DNA of 64,000 bases from Patescibacteria group bacterium (lineage in GTDB: Bacteria > Patescibacteriota > Gracilibacteria > UBA1369 > UBA12470), in contig JAHIUS010000021.1 of NCBI GenBank assembly GCA_018816885.1, positions 41,606-105,605 of the forward strand, written 5' to 3'. The translations under genes were made by a program, and so were the position numbers. The notes beneath the pieces were generated by a model. The model had not been told where the DNA came from. It saw only the letters and a program-made list of their open reading frames with translations, and ran no database searches. Position 1 is the first letter of the stretch. Every line of letters begins with the position of its first letter. Below are positions 9,256-18,544 of the stretch, piece after piece.

Positions 9256-10185
9256 ATGAAAAAACAAAAACGAACATATTTAAAAACATTCATAGTTGCT
9301 GCAATCCTGATAGGAGTAATCATTTATTTTATAATAAACTCTCCATTATCGGCGGCGGACTTCTTGAATTTGCCAGATGCGGAGAATTTCGGTGATGTGC
9401 CTGATCCGGAAGGAGCGACAGCAGTAGAAAAAGCGGGTAATTTGGCTGCAAGCCTGATGAGGATAGCCAGAATTATACTGGCTGCGGTTGGGATAGGGCT
9501 TATCGTAATGTATGGGTTCATTCTTGTGATAACGGGTCACAATGAAGAGTCGGTTGGCAAGCAGAAGAAGGCTCTTCTCTGGGCGATTGTGGGGTTTGCA
9601 CTTTTGAGTGTGGCTGCAACGGTTGGCGATATATTTAACTTTGGACAAGGCAGTTTTGTCGGGAGCGGGGAGTTAATAATGGAAAGGGCGGGGATTTTTA
9701 ACGATACGGTTACAACTATAGTAACTTTTCTTAAATATGTCCTGGGAAGTGTTGCGGTATTTATGATAGTTCAGTCGGCTTTCACGATGATTACAGCCGG
9801 AGATAAAGAAGAGGCGATTACCAATGAAAGGAAGCAGGTAATAGGAGCGGTCGCCGGGATTGTAATAATATTGGTTGCGGAATTTTTTGTGAGAAGAGTC
9901 CTTTTCAAAATCGATCCGGATGCGGGATACGATACGGCAATGGTCACAATAGATACCCGTGCAGGTTTGACGGAGATAGTTGCGGTAACCAACTTCCTGG
10001 TTTCATTTGTTGGGCCCGTGATGATTTTGGGAATTGTTGGAGGAGGGCTGATGTACGCTCTTTCGGGAGGTGATGAAGAGAAGTCCGGTAAGGCTAAGAA
10101 AATAATTGTAAATTCTATAATAGGAGCGATTATTATATATGGAGCTTTTGCAATAGTTTCCACGGTAATTTCAGGAGTAATTTAA
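9256..10185 (+). CDS. Protein with three tandem T4SS-pilin-like two-helix modules
   Basis: Three modules of helix-[G/S]G..EE..K..KK-helix: IVMYGFILVITGHNEESVGKQKKALLWAIVGF; MIVQSAFTMITAGDKEEAITNERKQVIGAVAGI; LGIVGGGLMYALSGGDEEKSGKAKKIIVNSIIGAII. Confidence 0.8.
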   Translation: MKKQKRTYLKTFIVAAILIGVIIYFIINSPLSAADFLNLPDAENFGDVPDPEGATAVEKAGNLAASLMRIARIILAAVGIGLIVMYGFILVITGHNEESVGKQKKALLWAIVGFALLSVAATVGDIFNFGQGSFVGSGELIMERAGIFNDTVTTIVTFLKYVLGSVAVFMIVQSAFTMITAGDKEEAITNERKQVIGAVAGIVIILVAEFFVRRVLFKIDPDAGYDTAMVTIDTRAGLTEIVAVTNFLVSFVGPVMILGIVGGGLMYALSGGDEEKSGKAKKIIVNSIIGAIIIYGAFAIVSTVISGVI

Positions 10186-10189
10186 AAAC

Positions 10190-11140
10190 ATGAACTTTCT
10201 AAAATCTTTCCTGGTTTTCTCGATACTGCTTATGATTATGGTAGGGGTTATGCCCGTTATCAAAGCGGAAATCCCTCAGGCGGACTCCGCAACTTATGAA
10301 AATCTTCTGGAGAATGCGGGCGATAAGGTGGATTTACCGAATTATGAAGAAACGGGAGTACATGATAAAGCTTTTGATGAAGACGGTTTAAGAGGAATAA
10401 CAGGAGGGCTTTACTATGTCCTGGATTTTATGAAGTACATTTTGGGGGGGCTCGCGGTGATTTTTATAGTGGTATCGGCATATAAACTGTTCCTTGCGGG
10501 GAAAAGCTCGGAAGAAGAGATCACCAAACAAAAAACTTATCTTGTATGGGCAACGGTGGGGTTGCTTGTTGTGTTTACGGCGGACACGATTGTGAAAGAC
10601 ATGTTCTTCGGGGCGGAAGGAGAAATACTTGCAGGGGATCGGGATCAAACCCTGGAATTCGCTCAAAGAACTGCAAGAACTTTGCAGGGGATATATATGC
10701 TTTTGGAGACATTCATAGGTTCGGTTGCGGTATTCATGATCGCTTATGAAGGATTCAGGATAGTAACGATGTCTTATAACGACGAGCAAGTTACCAAGTC
10801 CAAGAACCATGTTTTTTGGTCGATCATTGCGCTTTTTATGATAGGGATATCCGAATTTCTGGTTAAAGATGTTATATTCAACTACATACCGGGAGAAGGG
10901 GTGCAAATAGGGGTAAAAGAGGGGCAGTACCTTCTTGCGAGCATAACCAACTTCGTATCGGCGCTAATAGGTTTTGTATCTGTTGCAATGATAATCTATG
11001 GTGGGTATCTCTATGTGTTTGCGGGAGCAAGTGAAGAGAATACAGCCAAGGCCAAAAAGGTAATTATCGGTGCGGTTATAGGAATAATTATGGCCGGAAG
11101 CGCTTATGCGATAACCGCATCAGTGTTGGCGATTGATTAA
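10190..11140 (+). CDS. Second protein with signal peptide and three tandem T4SS-pilin-like modules
   Basis: Modules: FIVVSAYKLFLAGKSSEEEITKQKTYLVWATVGL; MIAYEGFRIVTMSYNDEQVTKSKNHVFWSIIAL; MIIYGGYLYVFAGASEENTAKAKKVIIGAVIGI. Confidence 0.8.
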   Translation: MNFLKSFLVFSILLMIMVGVMPVIKAEIPQADSATYENLLENAGDKVDLPNYEETGVHDKAFDEDGLRGITGGLYYVLDFMKYILGGLAVIFIVVSAYKLFLAGKSSEEEITKQKTYLVWATVGLLVVFTADTIVKDMFFGAEGEILAGDRDQTLEFAQRTARTLQGIYMLLETFIGSVAVFMIAYEGFRIVTMSYNDEQVTKSKNHVFWSIIALFMIGISEFLVKDVIFNYIPGEGVQIGVKEGQYLLASITNFVSALIGFVSVAMIIYGGYLYVFAGASEENTAKAKKVIIGAVIGIIMAGSAYAITASVLAID

Positions 11141-11144
11141 GGGC

Positions 11145-11173
11145 TTGAGTTGTGGGCGCTTTTTTGGTATAAT
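11145..11173 (+). promoter_or_regulatory. Promoter of the giant PKD protein gene
   Basis: TTGAGT - 17 nt - TATAAT. Confidence 0.75.
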
Positions 11174-11204
11174 TAAGAGATTAATAATACTAAAAACACA
11201 CCCC

Positions 11205-14200
11205 ATGAAAACAAAAAAAATCCTCCCAAAGCCCATTGTCGGGTTTGTGCTGATGGTTCTGGCATTATTTATGCCGCTTTCCGCAGCAGCTTTCGACCTT
11301 GATTTCGGTGCCGTTGAAGATGCGTTCTGTGACGAAATGGAATCCGATACCGGCGGGATTCTCAATTGCGGCGACAACTACTACGAAATAACAAGCTTTA
11401 CAGAGTATCAGGGTTCATTTGAAGCTCCTGACGCCGCAGGTTATGATCCGGGTCTTACCAAGGCAAAAAGCGCACGAGAATTCATACTGAATGTGACAAA
11501 TTTCGCACTTTCTTTCTTGGGGTTAATCGCGATTATTTTCATAATTTACGGAGGGTTTATGTACGTTACCGCAGGAGGTAAAGACGAACAGATGGAGAAG
11601 GGGAAGAAATCTGTTATGTATGCGGTTGCAGGTATCATTGTGGTGCTTTCCTCATACGCGATAGTGAACACCTTGATAGGAGAAGCTGCGGGAGGAGGAG
11701 AGGATCGTGGACAAGGGGGAGTGTACTCTGCGGGGGAAGGGGTAACGGGAGAAGAAGCAGACATTTACAACGTGAATGCGATATCAAACGAGCTGCAGGC
11801 GATTACCAGGGGGTATCTGGAGCTTTACACTATATATTCGAATGTTTATCAGTACATAGACTTTGCGGAAGATCAGCCGTATCCGAATATTGAGTCAGTT
11901 GTGACTATCGGGGATACTTCCGGGTATGATGATGAAGAGGTTTTGAGAGATGTTCAGGATCATGCCCTTATGATCAAAGAGCTGGCGACAGACATTCTCG
12001 ATATGGTTGATAGATACAGCGAAACTTACGATGCCGCACTGGAACTTCAGGAGTACTCTTCTGCGGTTTTGGATAACATAAGCGAATATTATAATTATAA
12101 TTTACCTTCAATATCTTTTATTCCAAAAGCATACGCCTACTCGGATAGCGGAGATCTTGATCTTTATGAAGGATATATTTCTAACGGACTAACTTACCTG
12201 AAAGAAGCTGCCGCGGCGGATTATGAAGAAGGCGTGATCGGTTATGAAAAGCAGTTGATAACACTTCAGTCACTATTTGATTTGGACCTTTACGTCGCCA
12301 ATACAGATGATGGCTCGGGATCAATAAAACAATTAGGGTCAACATTGACTGCGGTAAATCAAAAGTTTGTAGATATACTGGGATACTTCATGGAAGGAGG
12401 AGACGCCAGACAAGATAACATGAATGAGTTTGTGGATAATTCGGTGCTTAGAGATATTGTTCAGGAGATGGGTGAAATATATGCAATGGTGGAAAACCTT
12501 GATTTTGCAACTTCTGTAATCACGGCGAGCGTGAGAGAAGAAAACGCTCCTGCAGTAATAAGCTTTAACGGACTAAGTTCATACGACCCAAGTGACAAAA
12601 CAATCCAAAGCTACCAATACCATTGGGATCTTGATGGCGATGGAGAGTACAACGAACTTGGAGATACGGAATGCCAGGAAGTAAACGAGCCTACGGTAAG
12701 TTGTACATACAGAGATACCGGAACATACAGGGTTGGATTGCGTATCTTGAGCTCTGACGAAAACATAGGTCCCGGACAAAGCTATGTAAGCGTGACTGTT
12801 CAGCCGCCGACTTCTCAGATAGTTTTGACTGCAAAAACAGGCTCCGGAAAAGGCGATTCAATCAAACTCGCAGACTATTCGGCCAATATCGACAGAAGTA
12901 AAACCAAGTTCACACTTGTAGAAGGTGTGGCTGGGATAACAATGGATATGGAAGGAACTCTTGACGGCAACGGGGACGCTACGATTTCCCACAAACTTAA
13001 TTGTGGAAACGGCGAAGAGTTCGAAAGCGAAAGCCTTATTTCGGAAACATGTGTTTATACGGATGAAGGATCTTATGACCTTTCTGTCGAAGTTCGAGAT
13101 GTTATAGGGAATACAGACAGATATCTCGGAAAAATCGTGATAGCTTCTCCTGCAGCAAGAATCATACCTTCAGCGACACTTCTTGATATAGGAGGTGTTC
13201 TCGGATTGGACGGTTCATCTTCAACAACAGATACGGGGTCGATAATTCAGTACGACTGGTTCATAGTTGAAAACGGAGTAGAAGAAGGAATAGGCAATGG
13301 AAGTGAATCAGAACACCAATTCGCAAGACCGGGTGAATATACCGTAAGTCTTGAGGTGTTGGATAGCGCCGGCGAAATCGATATAGACAGTGTAGATATT
13401 ACAGTCGACTCTCAACCGCCGGTCGCAAAATTTACATACGAAATGCCTGATCCTACTCAGCCGGGAACGGTTCACTTCGATGCAAGTGATAGTTACGACC
13501 CGGATCAGGGAGATGTGATTTCTTACAAATGGGAGTTTGAAGGAGAGGAAGGAAAAGATTTTGAATATGTTGATAATACGGATGAAAACTCGGAAAAACC
13601 TATTGTTAAATTCTCGGAAGCCGGAGAGAAATCTCTAATTCTCGGGGTAAGTGATGATTATGAAAATGAAAACCTCAAAAAAACCACAACTTTGGAAGGA
13701 AAATTCGAAGTAGATTCAGTTCTTGATGTTTATTTAAATATGCCATCGGGAGTTGCTTATCAGCTTGAAGAAACGGGAGTAGTGGTAACATTTTCGGCTC
13801 AAAGTGAAAACGCAGTGGCCTTCGAAATCGACTACGATGACGGAGATTCCGATGTTACGGAATCAATAATCGGCAACAACGCATTTTTCACACACACATA
13901 CTCAGAAGCGGGAACATATAGAGTGCAACTGACGGCTTACGATGAGCAAGACAACGAAAACTACTACACTAAAAAAGTCTACATCGGAGACGCAGACAGC
14001 CCGATAGCGGTGATACAAGCCTCAAAAGACGGGAATGATGTCGCGAGCTTGGATGCAAAAGGCAACATAAACACAGTCTTCACATTCAACGCCGGCCAAT
14101 CTAAGAATACAGATGGCTCATCAAGAAAACTTGATTACAGCTGGGATCTTGGAGACAACACAAACAGCACCGAGAAAAAGGTGACTCATACATACGATGA

Positions 14201-15953
14201 AGTTGGCAAATACATAGTAACCCTCACCGTAACAGATGAGGATGACCCAACCGCAACATCTAAAGATACATTCAATATAGAAGTATCGGAAGAACCACCG
14301 GTCATAACAGGCCTATCTTATCAGGTTACTTCGGATACTCTCGTAACCCCTGTTGATGTGAATCTAAGAGTCGATGCATCAGACCCCGATGGAAGTATAA
14401 CCAACTATTACTGGTATTACTATGATATCAATAACAGTACCCAGAAACTTGGAGCTCAAATCACAACCGACGATATGGTTAGTATTACAATCCCTACGAG
14501 AGGGAATAGCGGAGAGAGCAAAACTTATGCATTTGTAGTTGAGATAACAGATACAGGTAATAATACGGTTACAAGTGCGGATACATTTGATGAGGATGAA
14601 GTTCCTGTTTTAAAAGTTACAAATGGACAAAACGCGGCGCCGATCGCGGAATTCAGCGTTAGCGATACACTTATAATGCTTGGTGAAACGGTAACGCTGG
14701 CAAGCAGTTCTTATGATCCGGACGGTGACGATATGATGTATGTATGGGACATTGAAGGAGACGGGTTCCATAACAACGAAGAAACGGGAAAAGCAACGAT
14801 AACGTTGGAACCTGAGCAGGTAGGTTGTTTCGAAGTCAGATTAAAAGTTATAGATGAAAAAGAACAAGCCTCGGTAGCTCCGAACAAAGCCGAAATATGT
14901 GTCGAGACATTGGCGAGTGCGCCCGAAGCGGCTTTCACTTACACGGTTGACACTCTCGAAGTAAATTTTAACAATAAATCAACAGCCGACGAAGATAACG
15001 GAGCGGAGATTTATGCGATCCATTGGGATTTTGATACGGACGAAGACTCGAACGGGAACGGCGATACAAAGGACGATATCGACTCGCAGGAAGAAACGCC
15101 AACCCATACATATTCTGAAATTGGAAGTTACGGGGTGAAGCTCACGGCTTACGACAATGCGGGCGGAATTGATGAAGTCGAGCACACAATAATAATCGCG
15201 GAAACAGAGCCCCCAACGGCGGCTTTTACCTATGAAGCGGAAGATCTGTCGGTAGCTTTCAAAAACAACTCTCAATCGGATGGAGCGGAAGTGCAAATTG
15301 TATCTCATGTGTGGGATTTCAACACGGATGTTGATTCCGACGGAGACGGGGACAATGCAAACGACGAAGACTCTTACGAGGAGAATCCAACCAATGCATA
15401 CGACAATTACGGAGATTATACAGTAAAACTTACAGTTCTTGACTCGATGAACAAGGAAGATTTCGTAACAAGAACGGTTGAGCTGACAGAGCAACAGGAA
15501 TTAATCGGCTATATACTGACAAACCCTGTTCCTTCAGTAGAGGACGATCATAAGATATATCTGCCAAGTCCGGGAGGATATATACAGATAAATTACTCGA
15601 CCAACCGTGACAGCGGAGATGGAGTAACCTGTTGGCTGGATAAAAATGTTTATTATGATACAGATGGTGATGGGGTGAAAAACAACGATCATGACTATGA
15701 AGACGCAGCTTGTATGAGCGGTGTGTTCAGCGATGTTTACTTCGAGGAAAGTTGGGGTCTTGTCGTGATGCAGTTCACCGTTGAGGATGAGTTCGATAAT
15801 CATTATGACATTACAAAAGAAATACTCTTCCAAAATATGGGAGGAGCAAATCTATTCCCCGTGTCGGGGTCGCAAGGTTTTGTTCTTATGATAGTGGCAC
15901 TCTCATTTGCACTTTTGGGAGCAAGTATTTACACTGTTAAGAGGATAACCTAA
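11205..15953 (+). CDS. Giant surface protein: one T4SS-pilin-like module, ~10 PKD-like repeats, C-terminal LFPVSG-TM-KR tail
   Basis: Start revised from 11133 to ATG 11205 (MKTKKILPKPIVGF signal peptide), because a promoter lies at 11145-11173. Pilin-like FIIYGGFMYVTAGGKDEQMEKGKKSVMYAVAGI; repeated DxDGD..YxWD..HTYxExGxYxVxLTxxDxxG. Confidence 0.85.
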   Translation: MKTKKILPKPIVGFVLMVLALFMPLSAAAFDLDFGAVEDAFCDEMESDTGGILNCGDNYYEITSFTEYQGSFEAPDAAGYDPGLTKAKSAREFILNVTNFALSFLGLIAIIFIIYGGFMYVTAGGKDEQMEKGKKSVMYAVAGIIVVLSSYAIVNTLIGEAAGGGEDRGQGGVYSAGEGVTGEEADIYNVNAISNELQAITRGYLELYTIYSNVYQYIDFAEDQPYPNIESVVTIGDTSGYDDEEVLRDVQDHALMIKELATDILDMVDRYSETYDAALELQEYSSAVLDNISEYYNYNLPSISFIPKAYAYSDSGDLDLYEGYISNGLTYLKEAAAADYEEGVIGYEKQLITLQSLFDLDLYVANTDDGSGSIKQLGSTLTAVNQKFVDILGYFMEGGDARQDNMNEFVDNSVLRDIVQEMGEIYAMVENLDFATSVITASVREENAPAVISFNGLSSYDPSDKTIQSYQYHWDLDGDGEYNELGDTECQEVNEPTVSCTYRDTGTYRVGLRILSSDENIGPGQSYVSVTVQPPTSQIVLTAKTGSGKGDSIKLADYSANIDRSKTKFTLVEGVAGITMDMEGTLDGNGDATISHKLNCGNGEEFESESLISETCVYTDEGSYDLSVEVRDVIGNTDRYLGKIVIASPAARIIPSATLLDIGGVLGLDGSSSTTDTGSIIQYDWFIVENGVEEGIGNGSESEHQFARPGEYTVSLEVLDSAGEIDIDSVDITVDSQPPVAKFTYEMPDPTQPGTVHFDASDSYDPDQGDVISYKWEFEGEEGKDFEYVDNTDENSEKPIVKFSEAGEKSLILGVSDDYENENLKKTTTLEGKFEVDSVLDVYLNMPSGVAYQLEETGVVVTFSAQSENAVAFEIDYDDGDSDVTESIIGNNAFFTHTYSEAGTYRVQLTAYDEQDNENYYTKKVYIGDADSPIAVIQASKDGNDVASLDAKGNINTVFTFNAGQSKNTDGSSRKLDYSWDLGDNTNSTEKKVTHTYDEVGKYIVTLTVTDEDDPTATSKDTFNIEVSEEPPVITGLSYQVTSDTLVTPVDVNLRVDASDPDGSITNYYWYYYDINNSTQKLGAQITTDDMVSITIPTRGNSGESKTYAFVVEITDTGNNTVTSADTFDEDEVPVLKVTNGQNAAPIAEFSVSDTLIMLGETVTLASSSYDPDGDDMMYVWDIEGDGFHNNEETGKATITLEPEQVGCFEVRLKVIDEKEQASVAPNKAEICVETLASAPEAAFTYTVDTLEVNFNNKSTADEDNGAEIYAIHWDFDTDEDSNGNGDTKDDIDSQEETPTHTYSEIGSYGVKLTAYDNAGGIDEVEHTIIIAETEPPTAAFTYEAEDLSVAFKNNSQSDGAEVQIVSHVWDFNTDVDSDGDGDNANDEDSYEENPTNAYDNYGDYTVKLTVLDSMNKEDFVTRTVELTEQQELIGYILTNPVPSVEDDHKIYLPSPGGYIQINYSTNRDSGDGVTCWLDKNVYYDTDGDGVKNNDHDYEDAACMSGVFSDVYFEESWGLVVMQFTVEDEFDNHYDITKEILFQNMGGANLFPVSGSQGFVLMIVALSFALLGASIYTVKRIT

Positions 15954-15966
15954 AACAAAAATAAAA

Positions 15967-18303
15967 ATGGACGATAATAAAGATCCGCAAATCTATGTTA
16001 ATAACTTGCCGGCAGACCAAGCACCGCTACCTCAGGAACCTACTCCACAGCCCGAGTCACAGCCGCAGCCGGTTGTGACTCCGCAGCCTGAGCCTACTCC
16101 GGTACAGCAACCACCAATGCCCGAGCCGGTCGTTCAACCGACACCGCCGCCAGCACCGATGCCAGAGCCGGCGCCTGTTCCAGTCGCTCAGCCAACACCG
16201 CAACCCGTGCAACCTACTCAGCCGCCAAAACCTCAATTAACAGAAGAGCAAAAGAAAGAGCTCAAAGCCAAAAAGAAAAAACTCAAAAAGAAAAAAGCGA
16301 TAATGGCGGGAGGAATCACTGCAGGAATCGTATTTGTCGTCATGATTGTGATGATTTTTCTTCTTCTAACTCAAGGCGGAGGCAGCAACAACCCTCTGCT
16401 CCAGATGTTCGGGATTTCGGAGGAAAATTTCTTCCCATTCCTAATAGCCCTGACCAACATTATATTCGGACTTGCAATATTTATTGCATTTTTGGTAGGA
16501 GTTATTGGCCTTTTCAAAACCTCAATGTCCAAAAAAGAGGACAAAAGCGGCAAAAAGAAAGGAGTAGTGATGGCCGCACTCGGAGGAGGAATATTTTTGA
16601 TCCTTGCATTCGCTTGGGGCTTTACCTATATGTATTTGAGCTCACAACAGGTAGAAACTCAAAATTCGCAAAACACAACTTTAATTCAAACAATACCCGA
16701 GGAAGTAACAGGATTAACAGCACCGGCGGTCATAGAGTTTGACGCTTCCGGCATACCTTTCAATCCATACAAACACAGAATTATATCTTATCAATGGGAC
16801 TTCGGTGACGGCGCAAGCGCAACAGGGGAGACAGTCAGTCACAAATACACGGAAAAAGGTCTTGATGGCGGACGCTACACAGTAACCCTCGACATAACTT
16901 ACGAAGATTTGAATACAGGCGAAGAAGACTCGGAAATCCTCACAATGGACGTTGTATTCAGCAACGAACAGGTTTCGGCAATATTTACGGCAACTCCGGA
17001 AGCGGGAGCCCTTCCGTTAAAAGTTGAATTTGACGCTTCGGAAAGCCTGGATCCCGACGGCGAAATAGTCGCTTACGAGTGGGATCTTGACGGAGATGGC
17101 AAGTTCGATGACGCGGAAGGTGTCACAGCATCCTACACATACGAAAAAATCGGGACATACGAAGCCTCTCTAAGAGTCACGGACAACAATGGCGAATACA
17201 GCATTTCCACAGTGGAAATAGGTGCAGGAACAGATGTACCGATCGCAGTAATAACAGAACCAGCAGACGAATATGTCGTAAACACTGAATATAGCTTTTC
17301 AGCATCACAGTCAGACTCTCCAAACGGAGACATCGCTTCTTACGAGTGGGACTTCGGAGACGAATCTTCAAAAGCCAAAACCAGAACTGCAAAACATACT
17401 TACGACCAAATCGGAACCTACACAATCATCCTGGAAGTAACAGATGAAGAAGGGGAGAAAGGCGAAACGGAACTGGAAGTAACGGTAAGAACAGCCTCGG
17501 AGAAACCTCTTGCAGTAATAGAAACAACCCCGGACTTCGACGAAGATGAAGGCGGAGTAATAGGTAGCGTTCCTTTCGCGGTTGTATTTGACGCAGGGTC
17601 AAGCCTGGACGCAGATGAAAACATCATCGAATACGGATGGGACTTCGACGGTGATGGCGTAGCGGACGATACCGGAGAAACAGCAGCCTACACTTATCAA
17701 GAAGAAGGTAAGTACAAAGCAATGCTTACAGTATTGGATGCAGACGGCAATAAAAGCACGGAAACGATAATGGTTATAGTGGAAGCACAGGGTTTAACCG
17801 CCACACTATCAGCTTCACCGGTCGCGGGAGAAGTGCCTATGACGGTTGAATTTGACGCATCAGGTTCAAGTTATCCTGATGGAGAAATCGTCGCTTACGA
17901 GTGGGATTTCGGTGATGGAGTAACAGATTATCTTGGAGGAGCTGAAATCGAGTACGAATACGATGATATCGGGACATTCACAGCAACGGTAACAGTTGTA
18001 GCTTCAGACGGAGCGGAAGATTCATCATCTCTGAATATAACAGTTCGACCCGTTGAACTAACAGCTTGTTTCGAAGCAAATGTAGAGCAGGGGCCGGCAC
18101 CTTTAATTGTCACTTTTAACCCGACTTGCAGCCGGGGATCCGCACAAAACTATTTTTGGGACTTCGGTGACGGCGCAAAAAGTTTTGATAGGAGGCCAAC
18201 TCACACATTCGATGAGGCAGGAGAATATACGGTGCAATTAGAAGTAGAAGATGTGACCGGCGTGAGTGATTCATATGAAGGTGAAATTACGGTTACCGAA
18301 TAG
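15967..18303 (+). CDS. Pro-rich/Lys-rich cytoplasmic head, three TM helices, six extracellular PKD domains
   Basis: N-terminal PQPxP repeats, KKELKAKKKKLKKKK, TM segments, six VxFDASxSxDPDGEIVAYEWDFGDG...YxxxGTYxxxLxVxD repeats. Confidence 0.85.
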   Translation: MDDNKDPQIYVNNLPADQAPLPQEPTPQPESQPQPVVTPQPEPTPVQQPPMPEPVVQPTPPPAPMPEPAPVPVAQPTPQPVQPTQPPKPQLTEEQKKELKAKKKKLKKKKAIMAGGITAGIVFVVMIVMIFLLLTQGGGSNNPLLQMFGISEENFFPFLIALTNIIFGLAIFIAFLVGVIGLFKTSMSKKEDKSGKKKGVVMAALGGGIFLILAFAWGFTYMYLSSQQVETQNSQNTTLIQTIPEEVTGLTAPAVIEFDASGIPFNPYKHRIISYQWDFGDGASATGETVSHKYTEKGLDGGRYTVTLDITYEDLNTGEEDSEILTMDVVFSNEQVSAIFTATPEAGALPLKVEFDASESLDPDGEIVAYEWDLDGDGKFDDAEGVTASYTYEKIGTYEASLRVTDNNGEYSISTVEIGAGTDVPIAVITEPADEYVVNTEYSFSASQSDSPNGDIASYEWDFGDESSKAKTRTAKHTYDQIGTYTIILEVTDEEGEKGETELEVTVRTASEKPLAVIETTPDFDEDEGGVIGSVPFAVVFDAGSSLDADENIIEYGWDFDGDGVADDTGETAAYTYQEEGKYKAMLTVLDADGNKSTETIMVIVEAQGLTATLSASPVAGEVPMTVEFDASGSSYPDGEIVAYEWDFGDGVTDYLGGAEIEYEYDDIGTFTATVTVVASDGAEDSSSLNITVRPVELTACFEANVEQGPAPLIVTFNPTCSRGSAQNYFWDFGDGAKSFDRRPTHTFDEAGEYTVQLEVEDVTGVSDSYEGEITVTE

Positions 18304-18358
18304 CTGGAAGTGGCTTATTAAAGCCGAAAACGGCAGTTTTGTCAATAGCTAAAAATTA

Positions 18359-18393
18359 GTACCAAGTCTCAAGTACGAAGTACCCAGTGAGTG
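18359..18393. repeat. Heptad array, 5 x 7 bp, followed by hairpin-like element
   Basis: GTACCAA GTCTCAA GTACGAA GTACCCA GTGAGTG. Confidence 0.9.
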
Positions 18394-18492
18394 GAGTTTC
18401 CCCATGGCGGAGATAAACGCTTTCGCGAAACGGATTTTATATCCCTAAAAATCTCAGAGTGAGGCCGCAAGATCAGAACCTTCCACTACAAA

Positions 18493-18520
18493 AAGCTGTT
18501 TTTGCGCAGCAAAAACTCCA
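18493..18520 (-). repeat. Hairpin-family copy
   Basis: Minus strand TGGAGTTTTTGC-TGC-GCAAAAACAGCTTTT. Confidence 0.8.
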
Positions 18521-18544
18521 CTATTGAACATTGGTAATTGAAAA

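Noticed and set aside
9256-18303. Complete type IV secretion system
   Set aside because: Only pilin-like modules are present; no VirB4, VirB11, VirD4, VirB6/8/9/10-like proteins.
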